The position numbers and the translations under genes were made by a program. Positions 31,660 through 39,501 of a stretch of DNA of 64,000 nucleotides are shown here, in pieces. The notes beneath the pieces are model-generated. The model was not told where the DNA came from, ran no database searches, and worked only from the letters and a program-made list of their open reading frames with translations. Source of the DNA: Streptomyces sp. BK340 (GTDB taxonomy: Bacteria > Actinomycetota > Actinomycetes > Streptomycetales > Streptomycetaceae); NCBI RefSeq assembly GCF_007827595.1, contig NZ_VISR01000007.1, forward strand, positions 124,001 to 188,000, read 5' to 3'. Position 1 is the stretch's first letter; each line of letters begins with the position of its first letter.

Positions 31660-32127
31660 ATGGATACATTCACGGCCCGGCTGGACGGCGCATGGGAGTG
31701 GTGGTCGGCCGCCATCGAGGAGGCACAGGAGGGACGCTGGGTTCGTGATCCCGTGGAGCGGCAGGTGGTGGCGGACATCGTGGCCGCGACCAACCCCCTG
31801 CACGGCGGCCGGCCGGCTCCGTTCACCGAGGACTCGTGGCACGTACGTATCGGGCGGATCGCCAACTGGGCCGGGGTACTCCGGCTTGCCGCCCGAGCCG
31901 GGGGGTGGGAGCTCCAGCCTGTCGTCGGACGCAGTCCGAAGCACCCTGCGGGTATGGCCGAACTGCTGTCCGGCATCTACGCGATCGGCGAGCAGGGCGA
32001 GAAGTGGGCGGCACGGTTTCTTCGAGAGCGTCAGGGACCACCGGAGAAGGAGATCGCCCAGGCGGAGGGCTTCCTGACCGGGCCAGGGTCCATGGAGGAT
32101 CTTGAGCTGTTCTTCTACGACAGCTGA
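31660..32127 (+). CDS. hypothetical protein, unrecognised
   Basis: A 155-residue soluble, acidic, Trp-rich protein: Trp-Glu-Trp-Trp-Ser-Ala-Ala at 12-18, Trp-His-Val-Arg-Ile-Gly-Arg-Ile-Ala-Asn-Trp-Ala near the middle and an acidic Glu-Asp-Leu-Glu-Leu-Phe-Phe-Tyr-Asp-Ser end. No signal peptide or helix. The ATG at 31660 lacks a strong ribosome site. It lies beside an insertion-sequence relic, so it could be cargo or an orphan immunity-type gene, but nothing visible establishes this. Confidence 0.55.
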   Translation: MDTFTARLDGAWEWWSAAIEEAQEGRWVRDPVERQVVADIVAATNPLHGGRPAPFTEDSWHVRIGRIANWAGVLRLAARAGGWELQPVVGRSPKHPAGMAELLSGIYAIGEQGEKWAARFLRERQGPPEKEIAQAEGFLTGPGSMEDLELFFYDS

Positions 32128-32169
32128 TGGACCTCCCGCCCGGTCAGCGCCACACCGGGCCCTTCCATC

Positions 32170-32525
32170 CCGTTTCGCGGAACACGGATGCCTGCCATCA
32201 ACTGCTTCGAACGATGGTGCGTCGCCAGCCCGGCCTGCGGTGACGCGGAGCGTCAGAGGGCGAGCGTGACTGTCGCCGGCCGAGTGGACCTTCGTGCTCA
32301 GGCCGCCGCGGGAGCGTCCGAGCGCGTGGTCGTCGGGTTCGGCCCGGTCCGGCGCCCCCTTTTTTGGCCCCGGCGGCATGCTGGTGGGCCCGGCGGGCAG
32401 TGGAGAACACGCTCTGGACGCGAGGGCCGGGACGGCGCCGGCCCTCGTCGTCACCCGCGACACCGGCGAGCAGTGCAACGCCGTCGAGCGCTCCCTCGGC
32501 CGGCTCAAACAGTGGGCGGTGGCCC
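32170..32525. mobile_element. scrambled relic of an IS5-family transposase
   Basis: On the minus strand about 32375-32170 reads Asp-His-Ala-Leu-Gly-Arg-Ser-Arg-Gly-Gly-Leu-Ser-Thr-Lys-Val-His and Pro-Leu-Thr-Leu-Arg-Val-Thr-Ala-Gly, the middle of an IS5-type DDE transposase, with a frameshift after Phe-Glu-Ala-Val. A slippery A-AAA-AAG (32365-32359) precedes it, as in two-frame IS5 transposases. On the plus strand 32470-32523 reads Glu-Gln-Cys-Asn-Ala-Val-Glu-Arg-Ser-Leu-Gly-Arg-Leu-Lys-Gln-Trp, the C-terminal motif of such enzymes. The pieces face opposite ways and neither is functional. Confidence 0.75.
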
Positions 32526-33170
32526 CGGGTTGGGGCCGTAGGGCGGTGCGCCCCACTGCGGCGGCGGGGCCCACATCGTGGTGAGTCGTCGACGGTGGCG
32601 GCTGCGCCGGACGGCGGTGACGACGACGATGGTCACGGAGGAGGCGAACGCGGCGAGGAAGCAGACGACCCCCGCGGCGATGCCGCCGATGGTGGCGCCC
32701 ACCCGGGGCTTGTCTCCCAGCGCGAACTCGGCCGGCTGGTCCGAGGTGCACGTGACCGTGTACTTGCCGCTGCTCGTGGGATTCACCTCGAAGGCGAGCT
32801 CCCAGGTGCGGGACCCGATGGTGACGTGGAAGGTGCTGTCCGGCTGGGTCATGGCCCCGGACTCCATGCCCGGGATCCGGCAGTCGACCTGACCCTGCCC
32901 GGACTGGGACACGTAGATCGCCTCGGTCTTCCCGTGGACGAAGTCGAAGCTCCGGGAGTCTCCGCTGGAGAAGCTCCGGGCGGCGTTGACCGAGTCCACC
33001 GTGTTCTTCACCGTCACCACGATGAAGGCGACGCCGACACCGGCCAGGACCACCCCGAGCAGTGCAGCCACCAGGTACCAGATGCGCCGCGGGCGCAAGT
33101 CCTTTGCCGGGATGTTCGGCGCCGGCTGCGGGCTGCCGTACGGTGCTCCCCAGGGATTCTGTATTGCCAC
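32505..33170 (-). CDS. two-helix membrane protein with Pro-rich tails
   Basis: The 221-residue protein starts with Pro/Gln-rich cytoplasmic residues (Trp-Gly-Ala-Pro-Tyr-Gly), crosses the membrane at about 31-55, has a 110-residue external domain with two cysteines (Val-Asp-Cys-Arg and Val-Thr-Cys-Thr), crosses back at about 158-188 and ends in a basic then Pro-rich tail. No family is recognised beyond generic Streptomyces membrane proteins. ATG 33170. Its stop and last few codons lie in the transposase relic, so the original C-terminus may have been truncated. Confidence 0.7.
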   Translation of the reverse strand: MAIQNPWGAPYGSPQPAPNIPAKDLRPRRIWYLVAALLGVVLAGVGVAFIVVTVKNTVDSVNAARSFSSGDSRSFDFVHGKTEAIYVSQSGQGQVDCRIPGMESGAMTQPDSTFHVTIGSRTWELAFEVNPTSSGKYTVTCTSDQPAEFALGDKPRVGATIGGIAAGVVCFLAAFASSVTIVVVTAVRRSRHRRRLTTMWAPPPQWGAPPYGPNPGPPPTV

Positions 33171-33300
33171 GACAGCGCATCGTACGGGATGTGCCGTGAC
33201 CCGGGACCGGTGAAACTCGCCCGCGCCGATAACATGTTCGAACTTATGGTGATCGCCCCTGTCGCCTGCTTAACCAAAATCTCACAAAACGGCCAAGTAA

Positions 33301-34653
33301 TTGATATCTAGACAAAACTCCAGAATTGAGTCCGCCGCGTGGCGTCGACCACGGGCGATGCTGTGGGCCGCGGCGGGTGTGGCAGTGCTCGGATTCCTCA
33401 TCACCCTGGAGATCGCGGCCCGCCACTACGGCCTGCCCGGGCCGATCACCAGCCAGGTGCAAGAGGTGGTGTTCCGCCCCAAGTCGGGGCCGCTGCTGTA
33501 CGCCAGCATGGCGTTGATGATGGTGGTGCTCACCCGGCGGGAGAGGGTCATCGCTGCCGGTGCCGCGATCGGCATCGACGTCGGCTTCTTTCTGGTGCGG
33601 TGGGTGATCGGCGACAGGGCGACCGACGGCCACCCGTTCGGCAACGGCGCGTTGTGGGTGATTCTGGGCTGTGCGGTCATCGCCGTCACGCGCCGCACCG
33701 GCCACGAGCGCGCCCTGCTGCTCAAGGGCGTCGGGCTGGCCCTGCTGCTGGTGGCCGGCCGCAAGACCGGCGACACCTGGCTGCTCATCACATCGAAGAC
33801 CCGCCCGACGGTGCTCGACCAGTACGTGGCGACGGCCGACCACGCGCTGGGCGACCCGTCGTGGATCGCGGGCCGGATCGTCAGGGCCACCGGCCCGATC
33901 GGCGCCCATGTCCTCGACTTCGTCTACATCCAGCTCGCGGTGGCCGCGGTCGTCGTCACGCTGTACCAGCTGCGTCATGTGGCGGCCGAGCGCCGCTTCC
34001 CGCGCCACCATCTGGTGCGCACCTTTCTGGCGATCGGCCTCGTCGGGCCGGCCATCTACATGATCTTCCCGGTGGTCGGGCCGGTCTTCGCCTACGGTCC
34101 CGGCGCCTTCGGCACGGGCGGCCTGCACTGGGCGGTGGCCGACCTGTGGCCCAACACGCCGCCGGTCAACGCGCCGCACCCGATGTCGTTCGACCAGCTC
34201 ACCCCCCGCAACTGCATGCCCAGCCTGCACACGGCGTGGGCCACCGCGATCTTCATCCATTCCCGCAAGGGCCCGCGCATTCTGCGCTTCGCGGGAGCGT
34301 TCTGGCTGATCGCCACGCTCGGTGCGACGCTGGGCTTCGGCTACCACTACGGCGCGGATCTCATCGCCGGCGTGGTGTTCACGCTCACGATCGAGGCAGC
34401 TCTGCGCGCGCACGACCGTGGCTGGGAGCGGTCGGGAATCCGGCTGGTCGCGCACGGCGCGACGGTCTTCGTCGCGCTCCTGGTGTCGTACCGCTGTCTG
34501 CCGACGGAAATGGCCGGCCTTCCGTGGGTGTGCGGACCGCTTCTCGTTCTGGCGATGCTCTCCGTGGTCTACGGCTACGTACGCACCACGAGACTGTGGG
34601 AACCGGAAGCCGCAGCGGCGCCTCGACCGGAACCGCAACCCGAACTGGTGTGA
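33301..34653 (+). CDS. PAP2-superfamily membrane phosphatase/phosphotransferase
   Basis: An integral membrane protein of up to 450 residues with about ten helices. The PAP2 active site is present late in the protein: Asn-Cys-Met-Pro-Ser-Leu-His-Thr-Ala-Trp (motif C2) and Gly-Tyr-His-Tyr-Gly-Ala-Asp-Leu-Ile-Ala-Gly (motif C3 with nucleophilic His and Asp). This arrangement suits PAP2_3-type lipid phosphatases or inositol-phosphoceramide-synthase-like transferases acting on polyprenyl or phosphatidyl phosphates. The start is uncertain: TTG 33301 keeps the family-like N-terminus but has no ribosome site; ATG 33358 is the alternative. The spacer upstream is unusually AT-rich and probably holds the promoter. 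Confidence 0.85.
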   Translation: MISRQNSRIESAAWRRPRAMLWAAAGVAVLGFLITLEIAARHYGLPGPITSQVQEVVFRPKSGPLLYASMALMMVVLTRRERVIAAGAAIGIDVGFFLVRWVIGDRATDGHPFGNGALWVILGCAVIAVTRRTGHERALLLKGVGLALLLVAGRKTGDTWLLITSKTRPTVLDQYVATADHALGDPSWIAGRIVRATGPIGAHVLDFVYIQLAVAAVVVTLYQLRHVAAERRFPRHHLVRTFLAIGLVGPAIYMIFPVVGPVFAYGPGAFGTGGLHWAVADLWPNTPPVNAPHPMSFDQLTPRNCMPSLHTAWATAIFIHSRKGPRILRFAGAFWLIATLGATLGFGYHYGADLIAGVVFTLTIEAALRAHDRGWERSGIRLVAHGATVFVALLVSYRCLPTEMAGLPWVCGPLLVLAMLSVVYGYVRTTRLWEPEAAAAPRPEPQPELV

Positions 34654-34663
34654 GAGGCGTGGC

Positions 34664-34858
34664 TCAGAGCCGCGGGGCGACGGCCACCCGCCGGGGCCTC
34701 GCCACCAGTTCCCCGTCGCAGTTGGGACAGACCTGCCCCATCGCCTCGCCGCACGCCACGCAGAACGTGCACTCGTAGGAGCAGATGCGGGCAGGGCCGT
34801 CCGCGGGCAGCTCGGTCATCTCGCAGCGCTCGCAGCGGTCGCGCATCTCCAGGGCCAT
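34664..34858 (-). CDS. DUF1272 small zinc-ribbon-like protein
   Basis: A 64-residue Cys-rich protein with Cys-Glu-Arg-Cys near residue 9, Cys-Ser-Tyr-Glu-Cys-Thr-Phe-Cys-Val-Ala-Cys in the middle and Cys-Pro-Asn-Cys-Asp-Gly-Glu-Leu at the end: the DUF1272 pattern, probably binding two zinc ions. Function unknown. ATG 34858. Its stop is 10 bases from the convergent PAP2 gene stop. Confidence 0.85.
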   Translation of the reverse strand: MALEMRDRCERCEMTELPADGPARICSYECTFCVACGEAMGQVCPNCDGELVARPRRVAVAPRL

Positions 34859-34976
34859 GGCGGTCTCGTCTCCTCGGGCGGCGGGGCGGCGGTGTGCCGA
34901 CTCCCATCCTCCGGACGGGCGTCGGCGCCGGAACCCTCCCGAGGGACAGGAATCGACATGATCGGGCCACGCCCGG

Positions 34977-35888
34977 TCACGTCCAGTCGACCGCGAACGC
35001 CTGCCCCGGGTGCTCGCCGAGGATGCGGTGCACCAGCTCCGCGCCCAGTGCCTCCGCCAGCCGCGGCCGCACCCGGCGCAGCAGGTACGACATGCCGGGC
35101 CCGCCGTCCACCGACCGTGCCCCGGCGATCACCGTGTCACCGCCGAGCAGCAGCCGGTCCCCGTACCCGGCCTCGGCGAGGGCAAGGACCGCCTCGGGCA
35201 TCCGCCAGTCGGTGGCGTGATGGGCACGGGAGGGCCCGTCGAAGGCCAGCCAGCAGCCCGACTCGGCGGCCTGCCGTTGCACCACCGGGTCGGGGGAGCG
35301 GTTCAGGTGCCCGAGGATCACCCGGTGCCCGGGCACGCCCGACTCGCCGCACAGCAGGTCGAGCACGTCCAGCGCGCCGGTGCCCAGCTCCAGGTGGACG
35401 GCGATCGGCGCACCGGTGGCGTGGTGGGCCTCGGCCGCCGCGGTCATCGTCCGGCGGGCGTGCGCGTCGAGGCCGTGGAAGCCGCCCGCCACCTTGATCA
35501 GCCCGGCCCGGACCCCCGAGCCGCCGATGCCCTCCGTCAGCTCGGTGACGAACAGCTCGGCCAGTGAGCCGTTCAGCCTGTCGAGCGATTCCGGGGCGTA
35601 GTGCGCGGCCTGGTGCAGTCCCGTCGCGCAGACCAGATGCACACCCGTGGCCCGGGACAGCCCCGGCAGGTCCGCGGTCCGCCGGCCCATGCCGTACGGC
35701 GTCCACTGCACGACCGCGTCTCCGCCCGCCGCCCGGAACGCCGTCAGCTCGGCCCGCGCGGAGGAGAGATCGTCCAGCTCCTGGCCCGGCAACTGCGGGC
35801 TGCGCAGGAAGAGATGGTCGTGCGCGTCGCACACGCCCAGCTCCCCGGGGCGGATGTCACCGAGGACCGTACGGACCGTACTCGTCAC
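34977..35888 (-). CDS. phosphotriesterase-family metallohydrolase
   Basis: About 303 residues of the amidohydrolase-superfamily phosphotriesterase family. Metal ligands visible: Asp-Ala-His-Asp-His-Leu (HxH, N-terminus), Gly-Leu-Ile-Lys-Val-Ala (the lysine that is carbamylated), Val-His-Leu-Glu and Gly-His-Leu-Asn (two His), and Gly-Gly-Asp-Thr (Asp). Most natural members are lactonases or esterases, not pesticide hydrolases. Several GTG starts overlap the DUF4865 stop (35897, 35894, 35888); I chose 35888, giving Val-Thr-Ser-Thr-Val-Arg-Thr. It is last in a TetR-cupin-DUF4865 operon. Confidence 0.87.
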   Translation of the reverse strand: MTSTVRTVLGDIRPGELGVCDAHDHLFLRSPQLPGQELDDLSSARAELTAFRAAGGDAVVQWTPYGMGRRTADLPGLSRATGVHLVCATGLHQAAHYAPESLDRLNGSLAELFVTELTEGIGGSGVRAGLIKVAGGFHGLDAHARRTMTAAAEAHHATGAPIAVHLELGTGALDVLDLLCGESGVPGHRVILGHLNRSPDPVVQRQAAESGCWLAFDGPSRAHHATDWRMPEAVLALAEAGYGDRLLLGGDTVIAGARSVDGGPGMSYLLRRVRPRLAEALGAELVHRILGEHPGQAFAVDWT

Positions 35889-35890
35889 AC

Positions 35891-36475
35891 TCACCACTGC
35901 CGCCCGCGCGGCAGGGCGCCCCGCCCGGGCGCCGACAGGTGCAGCACCTCGAACACCTCGCCCTCGGCCTTGGGCGCGTCATGCTCCCAGAGCGAGAAAT
36001 GGACCACCTCCCATGCGCGTGTGTCCACGGCGGCAGCCGCCAGCACCGCGCCGTCCGCCGCGGCCAGCCGCCCGGTCTCGCCGGCCGCGTCCGCCATGAA
36101 CGCGGCCAGCTCCACACCGTCCGGCACCGGCCCGCGCCGCCGCACGGCGAACGCGGCGGGGGAGCCGGCGGCCGCGCCCTCCTCGAAGGCCAGGCCCGTC
36201 CACTGCCGTGTCTTCGGCCGCCCGAAGTCGTCGACCGGTCCCTGGAACGCGCCGCCCCAGAGGAAGCGGTTCATGCCCTCCATCGTGTTCCAGAGGTAGA
36301 AAGGCCCGTACTGGTTCACCGGCGATCCGTGCACCCCGCGCTCGCGCAGCAGGTACGTCTTGATGCCGAGGCCGTCCCAGTCGTCCAGCCGATGCGCGAC
36401 ACGGGCCACGCGGGAGCGGACGATGCCCATGTCGTAGTCCGCGGGCAGGGTGAACTCGTACTGCATGGCGTGCAT
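35891..36475 (-). CDS. DUF4865 family protein
   Basis: The 194-residue soluble protein begins Met-His-Ala-Met-Gln-Tyr-Glu-Phe-Thr-Leu-Pro-Ala-Asp-Tyr-Asp-Met and continues Gly-Leu-Gly-Ile-Lys-Thr-Tyr-Leu-Leu-Arg-Glu and Tyr-Gly-Pro-Phe-Tyr-Leu-Trp-Asn, as in DUF4865, a ferredoxin-like (dimeric alpha/beta barrel) family resembling small monooxygenases. Function unknown. ATG 36475 has AAGGGAA upstream; the longer frame is antisense to other genes. Coupled to the phosphotriesterase-type gene (overlapping stop/start) and 41 bases after the cupin gene. Confidence 0.85.
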   Translation of the reverse strand: MHAMQYEFTLPADYDMGIVRSRVARVAHRLDDWDGLGIKTYLLRERGVHGSPVNQYGPFYLWNTMEGMNRFLWGGAFQGPVDDFGRPKTRQWTGLAFEEGAAAGSPAAFAVRRRGPVPDGVELAAFMADAAGETGRLAAADGAVLAAAAVDTRAWEVVHFSLWEHDAPKAEGEVFEVLHLSAPGRGALPRGRQW

Positions 36476-36516
36476 GTCGTGGTTCCCTTCTCGGGCGGGG
36501 TAGTCGGTCGCCTCTC

Positions 36517-36906
36517 TCAGGCGGGGTACTCGCTCACGTGCTCGTGCCACTCGGTCGTGGTGCCGTCCACCGCGGCCTCCACGACCGCGAGGTGGCTCAT
36601 GAAGGTGCGCGGCGCGGCACCGTGCCAGTGCCACTCGCCCGGCTCGATCCACACCGTGTCGCCCGCCCGGATCTCCTCCACCGCACCGCCCCTGCGCTGC
36701 ACCAGTCCCTCGCCCTCCAGGACGTGCAGCACCTGGCCGTGCGGATGCCGGTGCCAGGCGGTGTGCGCACCGGGCGCGAAGTGGACGTTGAACATGCGCA
36801 GCCGTGCGGGGGCGGCGGGGGCGGCCACCTCGTCCAGCCACACCGAGCCGGTGAAGTTCTCCGCCGGACCCCGCAGGCTCTCCGGACGGCGTCTGGTGAT
36901 GTGCAC
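36517..36906 (-). CDS. cupin-domain protein
   Basis: A 129-residue single cupin: motif 1 Thr-Ala-Trp-His-Arg-His-Pro-His-Gly-Gln-Val-Leu-His-Val-Leu-Glu-Gly and motif 2 Gly-Glu-Trp-His-Trp-His-Gly, giving the two-His plus His/Glu metal site. Small cupins of this type act as dioxygenases, isomerases or in quorum-signal or lactone metabolism. ATG 36906, 18 bases after the TetR stop on the same strand, so it belongs to the TetR-cupin-DUF4865-PTE operon. The substrate is unknown. Confidence 0.88.
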   Translation of the reverse strand: MHITRRRPESLRGPAENFTGSVWLDEVAAPAAPARLRMFNVHFAPGAHTAWHRHPHGQVLHVLEGEGLVQRRGGAVEEIRAGDTVWIEPGEWHWHGAAPRTFMSHLAVVEAAVDGTTTEWHEHVSEYPA

Positions 36907-36923
36907 GGAAATCGCGTCTCCAG

Positions 36924-37487
36924 TCAGGGGGTTCGGGGTGCGAGCAGGGAGAGCAGGCCGCGGACACCGGCGTCGAACGCGGCGGGGGAGCCGGAGGCGC
37001 GGGCGAGCACATAGCCGCCCTGCACGGTCGCGAGGACGGCCGCGCCGATCTCCTCACCGTCCAGGGAGGGCGCGAACTGCCCCTGCCGCTTGCCCTCTTC
37101 GACGATCCCGGCGATCCGCCCGCGGATCCACGCGATCGTCTCGTCCACCGGTGCACGCAGCTCGTCGCTCGCGATCACGTCCGGATCCATGGTCAGCCGG
37201 CCGATCGGACAGCCGCGCAGCACGTCACGCTCGCGCAGCAGGTACGCCTCGATGCGCTCGTAGGGGGTGCCCGGCCCGTCGAGTACGCCCTCGGCGGTGG
37301 CCCGCAGTTCCTCGGCGGTCCGCCGGATCGCCGCCAGTGCCAGGTCGGGCTTGCCCTTGAAGTGGTGGTACATGCTGCCCTGGCCGGCGCCGGCGCGCTC
37401 CAGGATCGCCTTGGGGCTCGTGCCCACGTAGCCGCGCTCCCACAGCAGCTCGCGGGTGGACTCGATCAGTCGTTCCGAGGTGCTCAT
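36924..37487 (-). CDS. TetR-family regulator heading the cupin operon
   Basis: The 187-residue repressor has an N-terminal helix-turn-helix (Gly-Thr-Ser-Pro-Lys-Ala-Ile-Leu-Glu-Arg-Ala-Gly-Ala-Gly-Gln-Gly-Ser-Met-Tyr-His-His-Phe) and a C-terminal domain with Gly-Cys-Pro-Ile-Gly-Arg-Leu-Thr, the TetR_C/YfiR-like signature. ATG 37487, with an 18-bp imperfect palindrome 10-27 bases upstream, fits strong autoregulation. It is the first gene of a four-gene operon and probably senses the substrate of that pathway. Confidence 0.91.
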   Translation of the reverse strand: MSTSERLIESTRELLWERGYVGTSPKAILERAGAGQGSMYHHFKGKPDLALAAIRRTAEELRATAEGVLDGPGTPYERIEAYLLRERDVLRGCPIGRLTMDPDVIASDELRAPVDETIAWIRGRIAGIVEEGKRQGQFAPSLDGEEIGAAVLATVQGGYVLARASGSPAAFDAGVRGLLSLLAPRTP

Positions 37488-37496
37488 GGGAGCACT

Positions 37497-37514
37497 GTAC
37501 ATACTAGTAGTTAC
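37497..37514. promoter_or_regulatory. candidate TetR autoregulatory operator
   Basis: GTACATACTAGTAGTTAC, 14 of 18 positions symmetric around TACTAGTA, immediately upstream of the TetR start codon. It includes a CTAG and is much more AT-rich than its surroundings. Confidence 0.6.
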
Positions 37515-37667
37515 AATTCGCGAGTTCTCACGGAGGTGTCACGTCCCACCGCCGTACTCCCGCGGAGGTATGCGCACTGCCGCCGGCCGCACGACGACCC
37601 GGACCCCCTGCCGGAGGGAGTCTCGTGGCATCACCCGAGACCCTGCCGACAAGGGAGTCGAACCGAC

Positions 37668-37958
37668 ATGCAGACCCTGGCGAACTGGGACGGCGGACCC
37701 GGCCCATGGATCCTGTTCTTCCCGCTGATCTGGGCGGTCGTCGTGATCGGCGCCGTCACCCTGCTGCGCCGCACCGTCCGGCGCGGCCGCGGCGGTCCCT
37801 GGCGGCCCATGGACGGCGCACGCCCGGCGGGCGACTCACCGCTCGCGGTCCTCGGCCGCCGCTTCGCCTCCGGCGAGATCGACGAGGACGAGTACTGGCG
37901 CAGGCTCTCCGTCCTGGAGGAGCAGTTCGGCCGCATCGGCAAGGGCGATGCGGCATGA
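37668..37958 (+). CDS. SHOCT-domain membrane protein
   Basis: The 96-residue protein has one membrane helix (about 12-34) and a C-terminal SHOCT motif Leu-Gly-Arg-Arg-Phe-Ala-Ser-Gly-Glu-Ile-Asp-Glu-Asp-Glu-Tyr-Trp-Arg-Arg-Leu, a short helical module thought to mediate oligomerisation. ATG 37668 has AAGGGAG 10 bases upstream. The stop overlaps the start of a broken ABC ATPase gene (ATGA), so it was once the first gene of an exporter operon. Confidence 0.85.
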   Translation: MQTLANWDGGPGPWILFFPLIWAVVVIGAVTLLRRTVRRGRGGPWRPMDGARPAGDSPLAVLGRRFASGEIDEDEYWRRLSVLEEQFGRIGKGDAA

Positions 37959-38621
37959 CCGCCACCGCTCTGCGTACGGCGGCCCGCGTGGTGGGCGCGG
38001 TGAAGGTGTACGGCGGCGGCGACACCGCCGTACCCGCCCTGGACGGCGTGGACGCCGACTTCCCCGCCGGCCGCTTCACCGCGATCATGGGCCCTTCGGG
38101 CTCCGGCAAGTACCCTGACGCACTGTGCGGGTCCGGCGGAGAGGGTGGCCGCCCGGTACGGCAACCCCGAGGTGCAGACCCGGGACGAGTACGCGCAGTC
38201 ATCCGCCCGCGGCATCGGCATGATGCTCACGCTCGTCTACGCCCTGCTCGCCCTCGCGGTGGTCATCGCGCTGCTGGGCATCGCCGACACACTGACCCTC
38301 GCGCTCCACGAGCGCACCCGGGAACTGGGCCTGCTGAGGGCCGTCGGCCAGACCCGGGCCCAGCTGCGGGCCATGGTCCGCTGGGAGTCGGTCCTGGTCG
38401 CCGCCTTCGGCACGGCCGGCGGACTCGCCCTCGGCGGCTTCCTCGGCTGGGTCCTGGTCAAGGTCTCCGACGGCGCGAGCGACACCGCGTTCGCCTTCGC
38501 CCTGCCACCCGCCAGGCTCGCCGTGGTCGTCCTGGTCGGCCTGGCGGCAGGCGCTCTCGCGGGCCTGCGTCCGGCCCGCCGAGCCGCCCGCCTGGACGTG
38601 CTGCGGGCGATCGCCACCGAG
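37955..38621 (+). pseudogene. collapsed ABC exporter: ATPase N-terminus joined to permease C-terminus
   Basis: From ATG 37955 the frame reads a MacB-type ATPase up to Walker A (Met-Gly-Pro-Ser-Gly-Ser-Gly-Lys), then loses two bases of the next serine codon. In the shifted frame Thr-Leu-Thr-His-Cys-Ala-Gly continues the ATPase and within four residues becomes the C-terminal end of an FtsX/MacB permease (Tyr-Gly-Asn-Pro-Glu-Val-Gln-Thr-Arg, Glu-Arg-Thr-Arg-Glu-Leu-Gly-Leu-Leu-Arg-Ala-Val-Gly, three helices, ending Ala-Ile-Ala-Thr-Glu). The usual stop after that is a TGG, so the frame runs on to 39032. Most of the ATPase and permease, some 2.5 kb by family size, is missing. Confidence 0.8.
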
Positions 38622-38695
38622 TGGGACGCCGTGCGGCGCCTCCCCGCGGAGGTGCGGCGCAAGCCACCGCGGCAGGTGGCCGACTCGCCGCCCGG

Positions 38696-39274
38696 TCAGC
38701 CGGGAACGGCCGTCCGGGCGGGAGCGGGTGCCGCGGCCGAGGCGTGGGCCACCACGGGGGTCGGAGCGGCGGCGACCGGGGCCGGTGCCGGCTGCACCTC
38801 GGTGAGCCGCGGTACCGGCTGCGGCTCGGCCACGGGGCGGGGCGAGCGGGCCGGCTGCCGCCGGGCCGTGGACGGCGCGGGCAGTGTGAACCACACGACC
38901 TTGCCGTCGTCGCCGTCCGGGCGTGCCCCCCAGCTCTCGCTCATCGCGGCCACCATCGCAAGGCCCCGCCCACAGGTGGCCAGGGGAGCGACGTCGGTCG
39001 CGTCGGCCACCACCGGGAGGCGCGGATCGTGATCGCGCACCGAGACCGTGAGCCGGTCGACCAGAAGTTCCAGCTCGACGATGCACGACTTGTCGGGCCG
39101 GGCATGCCGGTGGACATTGCTGAGCAACTCGGTCACACCGAGCGCGGCTCGGTCTATCAACGGGTCCAAATGCCAGTAGCGCAACTGTGCAGATACGATT
39201 CTGCGGACCTGGCCGATCCGCGACGGCAGGGCTTGGAGCTCCACCGTGCAGTGCCTGCTCGGATGACTGATCAC
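38696..39274 (-). CDS. RsbW-like ATP-binding (anti-sigma/HATPase) protein
   Basis: The 192-residue protein has an HATPase_c fold with N box Leu-Gly-Val-Thr-Glu-Leu-Leu-Ser-Asn-Val-His-Arg-His-Ala, G1 Val-Arg-Asp-His-Asp-Pro-Arg-Leu-Pro and G2 Cys-Gly-Arg-Gly-Leu-Ala-Met-Val, followed by an Ala/Pro-rich tail of about 65 residues. Streptomyces encodes dozens of such proteins; a few are anti-sigma factors, the rest unassigned. GTG 39274 has GGGGAG 8 bases upstream. It is convergent with the decayed ABC gene, whose run-on frame overlaps its 3' part. Confidence 0.87.
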   Translation of the reverse strand: MISHPSRHCTVELQALPSRIGQVRRIVSAQLRYWHLDPLIDRAALGVTELLSNVHRHARPDKSCIVELELLVDRLTVSVRDHDPRLPVVADATDVAPLATCGRGLAMVAAMSESWGARPDGDDGKVVWFTLPAPSTARRQPARSPRPVAEPQPVPRLTEVQPAPAPVAAAPTPVVAHASAAAPAPARTAVPG

Positions 39275-39501
39275 GGCTGCGACTCCCCGATGTGAGGTCC
39301 GGAGGAACCGGAGGAACACGGAGAACAACGGATCCAGCAGGGTGCTTGCGTCCAAACGTCCGCCTGCTGTCGTGGCCGGCGGGCTGGTTCGCAGCGTTAT
39401 CGCCGGTAAACCCAGAGTGACGTGAGACCAGCGTGACGCAGCGAGTGCTCTCCCGCAACTCGCAGCGACCGGGCGCAGGTCAGAGGCAGATCCGACCGGG
39501 C

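Noticed and set aside
31573..33180. 535-residue minus-strand frame across the IS relic
   Set aside because: It joins antisense sequence of three different genes; only about 70 internal residues, the transposase fragment, are meaningful.
33226..33260. Possible LexA-type site near AACATGTTCGAAC upstream of the PAP2 gene
   Set aside because: It lacks the two properly spaced GAAC/GTTC half-sites of the actinobacterial LexA box.
39266..39330. Short GGAGGAAC direct repeats upstream of the RsbW-like gene
   Set aside because: They are purine-rich ribosome-site-like runs without conserved spacing; not convincing as an operator.
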